A stretch of 64,000 nt of DNA, taken from NCBI RefSeq assembly GCF_024519285.1, contig NZ_JAMZCY010000010.1, forward strand, positions 240,800 through 304,799, in the 5' to 3' direction. The stretch is from Cohnella sp. WQ 127256. GTDB lineage: Bacteria; Bacillota; Bacilli; Paenibacillales; Paenibacillaceae. Position 1 is the first letter of the stretch, and each line of letters opens with the position of its first letter. The position numbers and the translations under genes are program-made. This document shows positions 36,370 to 45,395 of the stretch, in pieces. Under the pieces are notes generated by a model that did no database searches, was not told the origin of the DNA, and saw only the letters and a program-made list of their open reading frames with translations.

Positions 36370-37257
36370 ATGGAGCTTCTTCAACTGCAATATTTTCTCG
36401 CGGTAGCTCGTTTGGAACATGTGACCGAAGCCGCACGAAGTCTGCACGTTACTCAATCGTCCTTAAGCAAAACGATTCAACGCTTGGAGGAGGATCTAGG
36501 GGTCCCTCTATTCGATCGAACAGGGAGGAAGCTGCGATTGAATGAGTTCGGTAGCAGATTCCTTCGCCGTGCAGAAAGGGCTTTATTTGAATTGGAACAG
36601 GGGAAGCAGGAGATTAGCGATTTGTCCAGCCCGGAACAGGGCACACTCGAATTGGCGGTGACGACCGCAAGCACGTTACCAAATATCCTTCGTGAATTTC
36701 GCAAAAAGCGGCCCGATATCCAATTCCATGTGCAGATGCTAACCATGAAGGAAATGGTTACGCTTCTTCATAGAGGAGAAGTCGATTACTGCTTGTCCTC
36801 ACCACCGATACAAGGGGATGACATTGAATGTGAAATCGTGTTCAACGATCCAATTCTTGTTGCTGTACCAAAGGATCATCGGCTGGCAAACCGAAGCAGC
36901 GTATCCTTGGCAGAACTAAGGGATGAATGGTTTGTCGGTGTAAAGAGGGGCTACGGTACTCGCGATCTAGTGGACGCTATTTGCAAATCGGCTGGATTTG
37001 CACCTAAATATGTATATGAGGGTGATGAGCCTGCAAGGCTAAGCTCTCTGGTCGAAGCAGAAATTGGTATAGCTTTCATACCAAGCACGGCAAGGTTTTC
37101 ACGGGAACGTATCAAATATCTCCAAGTTGAGAATCACGAATTGGTACGAGAGATTGCATTATTATGGCACAGGGGCCGATACATTTCGCAGGCTGCTCTG
37201 GAGTTTCGCGAGGTCGTTGTACAATATTTTGGAGAGATATCCAAACAGACAATGTAA
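36370..37257 (+). CDS. LysR-family transcription regulator
   Basis: 295 residues: HTH 'MELLQLQYFLAVARLEHVTE' continuing 'AARSLHVTQSSLSKTIQRLE', then the substrate-binding domain (about 90-290; 'GTLELAVTTASTLPNILREF', 'LLHRGEVDYCLSSPP'). ATG 36370 follows GGGAGGTG; ATG 36352 lies before that site. It sits back-to-back with the MFS exporter (112-base shared region), which is its probable target. Confidence 0.92.
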   Translation: MELLQLQYFLAVARLEHVTEAARSLHVTQSSLSKTIQRLEEDLGVPLFDRTGRKLRLNEFGSRFLRRAERALFELEQGKQEISDLSSPEQGTLELAVTTASTLPNILREFRKKRPDIQFHVQMLTMKEMVTLLHRGEVDYCLSSPPIQGDDIECEIVFNDPILVAVPKDHRLANRSSVSLAELRDEWFVGVKRGYGTRDLVDAICKSAGFAPKYVYEGDEPARLSSLVEAEIGIAFIPSTARFSRERIKYLQVENHELVREIALLWHRGRYISQAALEFREVVVQYFGEISKQTM

Positions 37258-37291
37258 ACAGGCTGCACAACGAATACGATAGGAGGATTAC

Positions 37292-37861
37292 ATGTCCTGG
37301 AGCAAATTGAAGCAAAATTTGGAGAGCTTTCTGAGTCCTGCGTTATACGGAAGGGTCGAATACCGTGCAACCGGCTACCGATATTTACCTGATAAAGCAG
37401 GGCTTTGTTATATTATGGTAGATAAAAAGAATGTACTCAATATGTGTGATGTCACTACCCTAATCAGATGGTATCAGACGGAGCTGGAAATTAAGAATGA
37501 TTCAATTTTCCATATTCCAATCCACAATGAAGAAATTGAAGCGGTCAGAAAAGATACAAAGGGGAACGTTCCAGAGGATCGTCTAAAAGTAATTGTAACA
37601 AGTAGAAAAATATCAGAACTTGCAAAGGAACTATGGTCAGCACAGTCATCATTAAGTAAATCAAATTTTAAAGATGTAGCTACTAAGTTTTTATCCATTT
37701 CTATAGAGGAAAGCTTAGAGAGCAAGGATATCTTATTAAACATTCTAGCTTTGGTAGACAGACGAGTTGGAAAAAAGCGACTGTTAAATTTGACCGAGAA
37801 GATGAAGTTAAAGCATCCAATTGTGCAGTATTTTTATGAACTGCGGCGTAGTACCTTTTGA
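37292..37861 (+). CDS. SF0329-like conserved hypothetical protein
   Basis: 189 residues starting 'MSWSKLKQNLESFLSPALYG', with 'RVEYRATGYRYLPDKAGLCY'. This wording is one I associate with the SF0329 family of uncharacterised cytosolic proteins. No catalytic motif, signal peptide or membrane helix is visible. It follows the LysR gene by 34 bases in the same direction, behind AGGAGG, and is closed by a terminator. Confidence 0.65.
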   Translation: MSWSKLKQNLESFLSPALYGRVEYRATGYRYLPDKAGLCYIMVDKKNVLNMCDVTTLIRWYQTELEIKNDSIFHIPIHNEEIEAVRKDTKGNVPEDRLKVIVTSRKISELAKELWSAQSSLSKSNFKDVATKFLSISIEESLESKDILLNILALVDRRVGKKRLLNLTEKMKLKHPIVQYFYELRRSTF

Positions 37862-37887
37862 AAATAAATAACTCATTCACCTCATTC

Positions 37888-37914
37888 AGAGGGGCGGCGA
37901 GCCCCTCTTTTTTG
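37888..37914 (+). terminator. Rho-independent terminator
   Basis: AGAGGGGC / GCCCCTCT arms and TTTTTT. The remaining gap to khtU (37915-38096) shows only the khtU ribosome binding site. Confidence 0.85.
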
Positions 37915-38096
37915 TTGCGTTAGTTCAGTTTTTCCTTTGCAGTGTTGTTACTATGGCGCTGTTTTTAATCATCCACATTTATCCAAGGATAGTTTTCCTT
38001 TTGTTGGACAAAAATACGAAAGGGAAATGCTCCTTAGTTTTTTCTGAATGGAAGCTGGGCGGCTGATCAAGTTACATAGGAGGGAAATAAAGCTGT

Positions 38097-39314
38097 ATGG
38101 ACCATATGATCTTCGAGGTTGGAACCGCATTGTTACTTATAGCGATATTCTCGCTGATTGCAGGTAAATTCAAGTTTTCAATCATACCCTTTTTAATTGT
38201 TTTGGGGATGTTAGTTGGTCCGCATGCTCCGACTATTGGTTTGATTGATTTAACTTTCATTGAGAGCAATGCAGTGATCACATTTCTAGGACGTATGGGA
38301 GTTTTATTTTTATTATTTTATATTGGACTCGAGTTTTCGGTCTCCAAATTAATTAAATCCGGGCGCAACATTGTGTTTGGTGGATCGGTATACGTTCTCT
38401 TAAATTTTATAACTGGTTTAGCCTATGGTTTCTTGGTAAAATTCCCATTATATGAGACGTTAATTATTGCAGGGATGTTGTCCGTATCCTCCACGGCCAT
38501 AGTGGCGAAAGTATTGGTAGATTTCAGACGGACGGGAAACTCCGAAACAGAGCTCATCTTGGGCATGATTTTGTTTGATGATTTGTTTCTTGCTGTCTTC
38601 CTATCCGTGATGTCAGGACTGCTGCTTGGAGGAGCATCATCCGTAGGTGGAATTCTGCTATCCGTAGCGATCTCAATGGGTTATATGCTGCTGTTCTTCG
38701 TCATCGCAAGGAAAGGGACGCCTTTATTAAACAAATTGTTAAATATCACATCCAATGAGATATTTATTATTGTAGTATTCTCATTGCTGTTCTTTATCTC
38801 AGGCTTCTCCGAGACTTTGCACGTAGCAGAAGCCATCGGTGCATTATTATTTGGACTAGCCTTATCGGAGACAAATCATAGTAAAAGGATTGAGCATCTT
38901 GTGATTCCGTTCCGGGATTTCTTCGGTGCCATATTCTTCTTTAGCTTCGGTCTAAGTATTGATCCATTAACACTTGGAGATGCAGCATGGATTGCGATCG
39001 GGGCTATCCTGCTAACAGTGTTGGCGAATATTGTAGCCGGTATGATTGCAGGCCGAAAAGCTGGACTATCCCATAAAGCTTCAACCAATATTGGACTTAC
39101 GGTTATGGCTCGTGGCGAGTTCACGATCATTGTAGCTAATTTAGGCATATCAGCAGGTTTATTACCGATTCTCAAGCCATTTTCTGCACTATATGTGTTA
39201 ATATTGGCTATTGTTGGACCTTTACTGGCGAAAGAATCAAAACATGTCTATAATGGCTTAAATAAAATATTTAAATGGAACAAACCCAAAGAAAAATCAA
39301 AAGAAGCAAACTGA
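38097..39314 (+). CDS. khtU: K+/H+ antiporter, CPA2 family (KhtU)
   Basis: 405 residues with about 12 membrane helices. CPA2 features: 'IVLGMLVGPHAP', 'FLLFYIGLEFSVSKLIK', 'SVSSTAIVAKVLVDF', 'LILGMILFDDLFLAVFLSV' and 'LTVMARGEFTIIVANLG'. In B. subtilis KhtU exports potassium with KhtT as its cytosolic gate. The next gene is khtT, confirming the assignment. AGGAGGG lies 12 bases before ATG 38097. The third B. subtilis partner, KhtS, is absent and the gene order is U-T rather than S-T-U. Confidence 0.9.
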   Translation: MDHMIFEVGTALLLIAIFSLIAGKFKFSIIPFLIVLGMLVGPHAPTIGLIDLTFIESNAVITFLGRMGVLFLLFYIGLEFSVSKLIKSGRNIVFGGSVYVLLNFITGLAYGFLVKFPLYETLIIAGMLSVSSTAIVAKVLVDFRRTGNSETELILGMILFDDLFLAVFLSVMSGLLLGGASSVGGILLSVAISMGYMLLFFVIARKGTPLLNKLLNITSNEIFIIVVFSLLFFISGFSETLHVAEAIGALLFGLALSETNHSKRIEHLVIPFRDFFGAIFFFSFGLSIDPLTLGDAAWIAIGAILLTVLANIVAGMIAGRKAGLSHKASTNIGLTVMARGEFTIIVANLGISAGLLPILKPFSALYVLILAIVGPLLAKESKHVYNGLNKIFKWNKPKEKSKEAN

Positions 39315-39343
39315 TATATATTGAATGGAGGATGTATAAGTAG

Positions 39344-39832
39344 ATGGGAACGATAAGAGAATCTGATCTTCCTGGAATAGGGAAAAAGTATCAAATGGAA
39401 ACGAATTCGGGCGGTAAGATGGTTGTAGTCATTCATGATGATGGAAGACGGGAGCTTTATCATTTTTTAGATGAGGATCCAGATGAATGTATCTCACAAG
39501 TAAGCTTGGACGATGAGGAAGCCAGACAGATCGCTTCAATTATTGGAGGTATGCATTACAAGCCTAAAGCGTTGGATACGATTCAAGTGACGCTCGATGA
39601 ACTTGTAATTGAATGGCAGAAAATTGAACCACACTTTAAAAGTATTAATAAATCAATCGAGGAACTACAAGTTAGAGCACGATCGGGAGCAACGATCCTT
39701 GCTATTGTTGAGAAGGGAAATCAGAAGATTAATCCTGAACCTGAATATAAATTAATGGCGGGTATGACTCTTGTTATAGCTGGAGAGAGAAAACAAATTA
39801 AGCTGCTGCATAATTTGCTGCTACAAGGATAA
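39344..39832 (+). CDS. khtT: RCK_C regulatory subunit of KhtU (KhtT)
   Basis: 162 residues. The N-terminal domain reads 'IRESDLPGIGKKYQMETNSG' with 'VIHDDGRRELYHF'. The C-terminal RCK_C/TrkA_C domain (about 85-160) reads 'LQVRARSGATILAIVEKGNQ' and 'YKLMAGMTLVIAGER'. In B. subtilis KhtT binds cyclic di-AMP through RCK_C and relieves inhibition of KhtU. The length is right for the family. It lies 29 bases after khtU behind GGAGG. Confidence 0.92.
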   Translation: MGTIRESDLPGIGKKYQMETNSGGKMVVVIHDDGRRELYHFLDEDPDECISQVSLDDEEARQIASIIGGMHYKPKALDTIQVTLDELVIEWQKIEPHFKSINKSIEELQVRARSGATILAIVEKGNQKINPEPEYKLMAGMTLVIAGERKQIKLLHNLLLQG

Positions 39833-39868
39833 CGCAAGTGAAGTAGCGCTGATGCGCAATACGATTAG

Positions 39869-39909
39869 GGGCTTAGAATCTATAAGAGGATTCTAAGGCC
39901 TTTTTTTTT
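39869..39909 (+). terminator. Rho-independent terminator of khtUT
   Basis: GGCTTAGAATC / GATTCTAAGGCC arms with a run of nine T. Confidence 0.9.
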
Positions 39910-39933
39910 GCGTAAATGGTTTTGCTTACCCCC

Positions 39934-39991
39934 TCGACAAAGACATTCTAATGCAGTAGAATGTGATTATATTGTTCTACTGTAGTAGAAC
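39934..39991 (+). promoter_or_regulatory. Promoter with two BlaI/MecI-type operators
   Basis: TCGACA (39934) and TAGAAT (39957) at 17-base spacing form a promoter. CATTCTAATGCAGTAGAATG (39944-39963) covers the -10, and GTTCTACTGTAGTAGAAC (39974-39991) lies downstream. Both share TTCTA-N6-TAGAA, so the repressor encoded at 40016 probably blocks its own promoter. Confidence 0.7.
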
Positions 39992-40015
39992 ACGGGTGAA
40001 ATGAGGTGCTTACAT

Positions 40016-40375
40016 ATGGTTATGAAGCTTTTCGACAGCGAGCTTAATATTATGGAAATCTTGTGGAGAGATGGCGATACCGCCGCAAAGAGGATTGCAG
40101 AAATAACGAAGGAAAAAATAGGTTGGAGCAAGACCACGACCTATACCATCATTAAGAGGTGCCTTGATAAAGGGGCGATTGAACGGCAAGAGCCAAATTT
40201 TGTTTGCCGTGCACTTGTTACACGGGAGCAGGCGCAAGAGCACGAAACAACAGAACTTATTAATAAGATGTATGATGGTGCCCCCGACAGACTCATTGCT
40301 TCACTTTTGGGACAGAAACGGTTGACGACTGATGAAATTAATCACTTAAAGCAACTTATTGAGAGCTTGGAATGA
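40016..40375 (+). CDS. BlaI/MecI-family repressor
   Basis: 119 residues: 'MVMKLFDSELNIMEILWRDG', 'KEKIGWSKTTTYTIIKRCLD' and 'KGAIERQEPNFVCRAL' are the winged helix of the penicillinase-repressor family. The C-terminal half dimerises and is cleaved on induction in the classic members. ATG 40016 follows GAGGTG by seven bases; ATG 40001 lies before it. The stop overlaps the start region of the M56 sensor protease gene. Confidence 0.92.
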   Translation: MVMKLFDSELNIMEILWRDGDTAAKRIAEITKEKIGWSKTTTYTIIKRCLDKGAIERQEPNFVCRALVTREQAQEHETTELINKMYDGAPDRLIASLLGQKRLTTDEINHLKQLIESLE

Positions 40376-40383
40376 GGTGGGAG

Positions 40384-42051
40384 ATGTCATTACTTGAAAT
40401 GAGTTTATCGGCTTCCATCTTCATTCTTGCGGTTGTGTTCTTTCGTTCCCTGCTCATTCACAAGATGCCCAAAATGACCTTTATGTTTCTTTGGGGTCTT
40501 GCGTTATTCCAACTGCTTGTACCTGTTTCTGTTCATTCGCAATTTAGCATTTTTACGGCGGTTAACTATTTAGGAAAGATGTTTACAGTACAAGAAGTAA
40601 TTCCCGTAGCGGATAGCTCACCCTTAGTAAATGGGGGGACGGTTATCATACCACCCCTAACGGATCATTTGATCCTACCAACCTTACCACTGCAAACAGC
40701 TTCACCAATATCACCTATTGTGTGGTTATGGCTTATTGGTTTTATGTTATGTGCTTTGTTTTTCATCATCCCACATTTAAGGGGTCGCAAGAATTACAAA
40801 ATGTCGTTACCCATTAAAAGTGATTTCATCAGAGAATGGCAGAAGTCAATTCCTTTGTGGCGAAAGGTACAAATCCGTCAATCAGATATAATTACGACTC
40901 CGCTCACCTATGGTATTTTTCAGCCTGTGATACTCTTACCGAAAAATATAGATTACACCGATGAAAAACAACTAGAGTTTATCCTTACCCACGAGTTCAC
41001 TCACATCAAACGGTTTGACACGCTCAAAAAGTGGTTGCTTGCCGCCAGCGTTTGTATCCATTGGTTTAACCCTTTCGTGTGGGTAATGTACGTTCTTGCC
41101 AACCGCGACATAGAGCTAAGCTGTGATGAAACGGTGATATGGACATTTGGTGAAAGCATGAAACCCGCTTATGCTATGGCGCTTGTCCGTTTGGAGGAAA
41201 AGAAAAGTGGACTGTCCCCATTTGCCAGTAATTTTTCCAAGAACTCAATTGAAGAAAGGATTATATCTATTATGAAAGCTAAGAATACCACGATTACGAC
41301 GATACTTCTCGCTGTTGCGATTGTAGTCGGAACTGTTACTGTTTTTGCAACTTCTGCACTGGACAATACGGAAGCGGCCTCAGGTTTCGACAACCCTATA
41401 GCCGAACCTATGGCAGAACCTATGGCAGAAAGTATGCCTGCCTTATACCAAGGCGGCGATTCTACATTAGCCTCAATGCCGATTGATTTAACATTTACCA
41501 AATTGGATGTGCCGAAGTTGATAGACCAACTAAACGCATCAAAGTATCGGGCGGTTTATCTGGACAACGAGATTTATCTGCGTGTAACGAATGATAACTC
41601 CATAATGATTAGCAAGGACAACGGGGCAGTTTGGAAACAATATGATACTACTGGTGTCGAAGCAACAGATTTTGCTCACTGGCTTCTGGTAAATGATCCG
41701 AATCCGGGCTATTCCATAAAAGAAATGCAGAGTCGCTTGGCAAATGGGGCAGAAGTAAAACATCTAGTGCTTGAAAACGGAAAGGAATTGTATTTTGTAA
41801 TGGACAAGAACGGCGTACAGATTGAGCTTGTGCAGCCCGAAAAAATAGCTTCTGTCCTGATTGACGGTCAAAGAATGATGATTACTTCCGAGAGAAACCA
41901 ACCCATGCATATATCAGCACAGATGCTGGAATCATTTTATGACTTGTTAGTTTCCAACAATATACTAACAAAAACTCATGCAGAACAAGATTATTCGGAA
42001 AGAATAAAGCATCTTAAAGAAAATGATACGATCTTTAAGATAACGAAATAA
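40384..42051 (+). CDS. M56/BlaR1-type sensor metallopeptidase without penicillin-binding domain
   Basis: About 555 residues. Four membrane helices surround the zinc protease site 'FILTHEFTHIKRFD' (HExxH) with 'ANRDIELSCDETVI'. After the last helix (about 300-325) comes a 3x 'AEPM'-type repeat and an extracellular domain of about 200 residues. That domain lacks the SxxK, SxN and KTG motifs of the BlaR1/MecR1 sensor, so the inducer is probably not a beta-lactam. On signal the protease should trigger removal of the BlaI-like repressor. ATG 40384 follows GAGGT; ATG 40372 overlaps the repressor stop and is also possible. No target gene beyond the pair is evident. Confidence 0.88.
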   Translation: MSLLEMSLSASIFILAVVFFRSLLIHKMPKMTFMFLWGLALFQLLVPVSVHSQFSIFTAVNYLGKMFTVQEVIPVADSSPLVNGGTVIIPPLTDHLILPTLPLQTASPISPIVWLWLIGFMLCALFFIIPHLRGRKNYKMSLPIKSDFIREWQKSIPLWRKVQIRQSDIITTPLTYGIFQPVILLPKNIDYTDEKQLEFILTHEFTHIKRFDTLKKWLLAASVCIHWFNPFVWVMYVLANRDIELSCDETVIWTFGESMKPAYAMALVRLEEKKSGLSPFASNFSKNSIEERIISIMKAKNTTITTILLAVAIVVGTVTVFATSALDNTEAASGFDNPIAEPMAEPMAESMPALYQGGDSTLASMPIDLTFTKLDVPKLIDQLNASKYRAVYLDNEIYLRVTNDNSIMISKDNGAVWKQYDTTGVEATDFAHWLLVNDPNPGYSIKEMQSRLANGAEVKHLVLENGKELYFVMDKNGVQIELVQPEKIASVLIDGQRMMITSERNQPMHISAQMLESFYDLLVSNNILTKTHAEQDYSERIKHLKENDTIFKITK

Positions 42052-42092
42052 AAGGAATATAAGGGATTACAGCAATCAAATAGAATGTCTGG

Positions 42093-42113
42093 GGACGCGA
42101 GCGATTCGCGTCC
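42093..42113 (+). terminator. Terminator-like hairpin after the M56 gene
   Basis: GGACGCGA / TCGCGTCC arms, followed by a weak TTATTTG. Confidence 0.65.
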
Positions 42114-42183
42114 TTATTTGTATTGATTTCAACGTTGAACAATAGGAGTAAGCATTGCTTGGTTTCTAAAAGCAAAGTATAAT

Positions 42184-42200
42184 TGATAATCATTATCATT
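42184..42200 (+). promoter_or_regulatory. Fur box before btr
   Basis: TGATAATCATTATCATT contains the perfect palindrome GATAATCATTATC. It lies 57 bases before the btr start, so the regulator should be iron-repressed. Confidence 0.85.
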
Positions 42201-42256
42201 GTGCGGATGGATAAGCGAGCGGGCTGTATGTATACAAGCAGTAAAGAGGTGACAGA

Positions 42257-43369
42257 ATGCAAAAGCAATTTCAAAAAACAGATTTAAGTGAGGCTAGACA
42301 GTATATAGAAGAGAATTTCACGAAGCAGCTGTCTTTAGCTCATTTGGCTGATCTGACTGGTCTTAGTTCGAGTTACTTTTCTGCGGCGTTCAAACAAGAA
42401 TATATTCAAAGTCCAATGGAGTTTGTGACACAGTTACGTATACAAAAGGCTAAACAATTATTACAGAAAGATGACGTTCGATTAAAATTTGTAGCAGAAG
42501 CTGTTGGCTATAGTGATGAATTTTATTTTAGTCGAGTGTTCAAAAAGGTAGAAGGTGTATCTCCAACGGTGTATACGAGCCAGCAAAAGTCTCATATTGG
42601 TGTTGTAACGGGTAATATGATGGGGTATTTACATGCAGCAGGAATAATACCTTTCGCTGCACCCTTAAGCGCCAAATGGACACCCTACTACTATAATTTG
42701 TGGCCGCAGCAAATCGAGCATAAGGTAGCATTAACTAACAATAAAAATTATTGTAGCCCAAATGAGCTATTACACTTGCAAATGGATCTTCTTATCTCTC
42801 CAAGAGATTTGCCATCAAAGGTGGTCAAACTGATGGAGGATCATTTCCCAGTCTATTGGCTGGATGATAAGCAAAATTGCTTAATCGAATTAACTGAGCT
42901 GGCTGCCCGTTTAAATAAACGAGAAGAAGCGACGCAGTGGATCACTCAGTACAATGCACGATTGGAAGACATTCGTCGAGGGTTAGGCTGGTCCACTCAT
43001 CCACCTAAAGTTCTAGCTATTCGTATCTATCAGCAGCAAATATTTGCTTATTGTAATACAGGCATGCAGCATCTTTTATTTCAAGATTTGGGGGCTGTAT
43101 CAAGCTATGAGCATCCTGGATTATATAATGCTGAAATCACTTTTGAAGAGCTAGGCAAATTGCAGGTGGACAAGCTATTTACGATTGTATGTCCCGATGA
43201 TGAGTCACGAGCAACATGGCATCATTTGCAAAGAGATGCTGGATTCAAACAGTTAGAGGCTATCAAGAATCAACAAATCTATGTTATTCATTCGGATCCC
43301 TGGTTTGAATATTCACCCGTTGCATTAAGACGAATGCTAGATGAGGTTGCAGTGATGATGCTACCTTAA
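42257..43369 (+). CDS. btr: Btr-like AraC regulator with siderophore-binding domain
   Basis: 370 residues. The N-terminal AraC double HTH (about 10-108) reads 'LSLAHLADLTGLSSSYFSAA' and 'LKFVAEAVGYSDEFYFSRVF'. A periplasmic-binding-protein fold of the Fe-siderophore class follows (about 115-370; 'GIIPFAAPLSAKW', 'YNAEITFEELGKLQVDK', 'VIHSDPWFEYSPVALRRM'). In B. subtilis, Btr senses Fe-bacillibactin directly and activates the feu operon. The neighbouring feuA-besA-feuB-feuC genes and the Fur boxes support the same role. In the B. subtilis locus btr is divergent; here it is co-directional. Confidence 0.9.
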   Translation: MQKQFQKTDLSEARQYIEENFTKQLSLAHLADLTGLSSSYFSAAFKQEYIQSPMEFVTQLRIQKAKQLLQKDDVRLKFVAEAVGYSDEFYFSRVFKKVEGVSPTVYTSQQKSHIGVVTGNMMGYLHAAGIIPFAAPLSAKWTPYYYNLWPQQIEHKVALTNNKNYCSPNELLHLQMDLLISPRDLPSKVVKLMEDHFPVYWLDDKQNCLIELTELAARLNKREEATQWITQYNARLEDIRRGLGWSTHPPKVLAIRIYQQQIFAYCNTGMQHLLFQDLGAVSSYEHPGLYNAEITFEELGKLQVDKLFTIVCPDDESRATWHHLQRDAGFKQLEAIKNQQIYVIHSDPWFEYSPVALRRMLDEVAVMMLP

Positions 43370-43434
43370 AAATGTACATGAGTGATCATGATATGTTACA
43401 TGGTCAAGGTGTCACATCTCTTATATACTCATAT

Positions 43435-43449
43435 TGAGAATGATTATTA
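43435..43449 (+). promoter_or_regulatory. Fur box before feuA
   Basis: TGAGAATGATTATTA fits the 7-1-7 Fur motif (TGATAAT-N-ATTATCA) with two mismatches. A second overlapping half follows (ATGAGAAT). Confidence 0.75.
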
Positions 43450-43480
43450 ATGAGAATATGAGAAAGAAGGAACGTCAATC

Positions 43481-44503
43481 ATGAAGAGGTTTAATGCAAA
43501 AAAAATAAGTTATGCTGTAATGGTTGGTTTATTATCCATTGTACTAGCAGCTTGTGGCAGCAATAATGGAGCTAATCAACAAGCAACAGATACTCCAGCA
43601 ACAACAGGTGAATCTGGCGCATCATCTAGTGCACCAGTTGAATCACCTGTAAAGGAAACGGAAGATGTGGCTAGAGAAGCGTTTGTCGTCAAAGACCAAG
43701 TAGGCAATGAAGTAAACATTCCCGGCACTGTAAAAAAGGTGTATGCACCTGGTTTAGAGGATTACTTAGTTACACTTGGTGTGACTCCAGTAGCACAATG
43801 GTCAACGGGTGAAAGCCCTCAGCAATATCTACAGTATGCGTTAAGTGGTGTAAAGGAAATTAGCTTTGCTAATGGAGTTCCCTCTCCAGAATCTATCGTA
43901 GATTTGGAGCCGGAGTTAATTATATTCCCAACTGCTTTTTACGCACAAAATGGTGTGCATGAAAACTATTCACAAATTGCTTCAACTTACGTGTTTAAGA
44001 ATGCACTTGGTAACGTTGTAGAAGCAACAGAAACGATCGCCAAAATGCTAGGATTAGAGGATAAGGCAACAGAGGCTATTGCTACTTATAATACAAAGTT
44101 AGAAGCAACGAAAGCACAGTTAGCTAGCATTTCTGCCGGTAAAAAAGCGATTTATATTAATGCGAATGCCCGCGCGATCTTTTTGGTAGGTAACTTCCAT
44201 TATGGGGGCTATGTGCTGAGTGAGCTAGGATTTGCTCAAAGTGCTCTTGTAGAAGGTCAGCCATCTGCTAATATTTCTCTAGAAATGCTGTCTGACATAG
44301 ACACGGATTATATCTTTATTAACAACAATGACGGGCTTGGGGATGCCTTCCTGGCAGATATTAAAGCTAGCCCATTATGGAGCGCACTGCCAGCAGTTAA
44401 AGCGGGACAAGTGTTTGAGGTTAAAGGCGACCACTGGAGATCAAGTGGATTAATTGCTTATCAAAAAACGATGGACGATATTGTGGCGTTCTTGCAACCA
44501 TGA
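43481..44503 (+). CDS. feuA: Fe-siderophore binding lipoprotein
   Basis: 340 residues: signal peptide with lipobox 'VLAAC' (Cys 25), a Ser/Thr/Ala linker, then a class III binding protein ('DQVGNEVNIPGTVKKVYAPG', 'VDLEPELIIFPTAF', 'VFEVKGDHWRSSGLIAYQKT'). It should capture ferric catecholate siderophore at the outer membrane face and deliver it to the FeuBC permease. The symbol is given by synteny with B. subtilis feu. The stop overlaps the next start (ATGA). Confidence 0.88.
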   Translation: MKRFNAKKISYAVMVGLLSIVLAACGSNNGANQQATDTPATTGESGASSSAPVESPVKETEDVAREAFVVKDQVGNEVNIPGTVKKVYAPGLEDYLVTLGVTPVAQWSTGESPQQYLQYALSGVKEISFANGVPSPESIVDLEPELIIFPTAFYAQNGVHENYSQIASTYVFKNALGNVVEATETIAKMLGLEDKATEAIATYNTKLEATKAQLASISAGKKAIYINANARAIFLVGNFHYGGYVLSELGFAQSALVEGQPSANISLEMLSDIDTDYIFINNNDGLGDAFLADIKASPLWSALPAVKAGQVFEVKGDHWRSSGLIAYQKTMDDIVAFLQP

Positions 44504-45315
44504 TCATCAAGCCGTACGTAAAGCCTAACTATGAAACGATGCTGATTACGAATAAAACTAATGACTTAAGCTATGAAATTTTTATTGCCAAACCTTCGGA
44601 TGAGCCTGCAAAGGATGGCTATGGTGTCATCTATGTGCTAGACGGTAATGGACTATTTGAAACCGCTGCTGAGATCACTCGATTGTTGACACGTAAGCCT
44701 AAAGGATATCCTCCAGCTATCGTTGTCGGTATTGGTTATCCGGGTGGGGAAGCATTTGATACCGTGCGTCGAATTTATGATTTAACCATGCCAGCCGAGC
44801 TTGCAAATTTACCGCAGCGTCCCAATGGGGAGCCTTGGCCAGAATTTGGAGGAGCTGATGAGCTACTTTCATTTTTCGAAAATGATTTAATGCCCGCGAT
44901 TGATCAGAAGTACGTGATAGATAAGCAGAAGCAGGCATTGTTTGGTCATTCATTGGGAGGCTTGTTCGTTCTTCATGCTTTATATTCACAATCACCACTA
45001 TTTTCACATTATATTGCAAGCAGTTCATCCATATGGTGGAATCATCATGCAATCGTAAACGAGTTTGAAGTCTTTAAAGCAAAGCTGTCAAAGAGTGATC
45101 TAAGTCATGTACTCCGAACGCTTATGATCGTCGGTGGAGATGAGCTTGAGTATATGGTCAAGGATAGCTTAGATTTATGTACTAGCATGATGTCGTTACA
45201 CATTCCAAGCCTTGAAGTAAGCTGGGCACTGCTTGAGCAAGAGGATCATGTAAGTGTAATATCTGGTGCGATTAGTCGAGCAGTCAAATTTATGCTTACA
45301 ACATCTTCCGGTTAA
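44500..45315 (+). CDS. besA: Ferri-bacillibactin esterase-like hydrolase
   Basis: 271 residues of the esterase-D/enterochelin esterase type: 'VIYVLDGNGLFETAAEITRL', 'VVGIGYPGGEAFDTVRR' and the nucleophile elbow 'LFGHSLGGLFVLHAL', with 'SSSIWWN' after it and a His near 'QEDHVSVISG'. In bacilli BesA opens the trilactone ring of imported Fe-bacillibactin to release iron. It starts inside the feuA stop, so it is translationally coupled to the binding protein. In B. subtilis it comes last in the operon. Confidence 0.88.
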   Translation: MIIKPYVKPNYETMLITNKTNDLSYEIFIAKPSDEPAKDGYGVIYVLDGNGLFETAAEITRLLTRKPKGYPPAIVVGIGYPGGEAFDTVRRIYDLTMPAELANLPQRPNGEPWPEFGGADELLSFFENDLMPAIDQKYVIDKQKQALFGHSLGGLFVLHALYSQSPLFSHYIASSSSIWWNHHAIVNEFEVFKAKLSKSDLSHVLRTLMIVGGDELEYMVKDSLDLCTSMMSLHIPSLEVSWALLEQEDHVSVISGAISRAVKFMLTTSSG

Positions 45316-45341
45316 GCAAGACATCATATTCGTTTGCAACT

Positions 45342-45367
45342 GAGCTGGCCCTTGGCTGGCTCTTTTT
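45342..45367 (+). terminator. Weak terminator/attenuator-like hairpin within the feu operon
   Basis: GAGC-TG-GCC / GGC-TG-GCTC arms followed by TTTTTG, in the 80-base gap between besA and feuB. It may lower permease expression relative to the binding protein. Confidence 0.5.
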
Positions 45368-45395
45368 GTAAAGTGAAGGGAAAGGGCTGGAAGCA

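Noticed and set aside
37915..38096. Cyclic-di-AMP riboswitch before khtU
   Set aside because: Considered because khtT responds to cyclic di-AMP, but I could not find the conserved core or a following terminator; only a ribosome binding site is clear.
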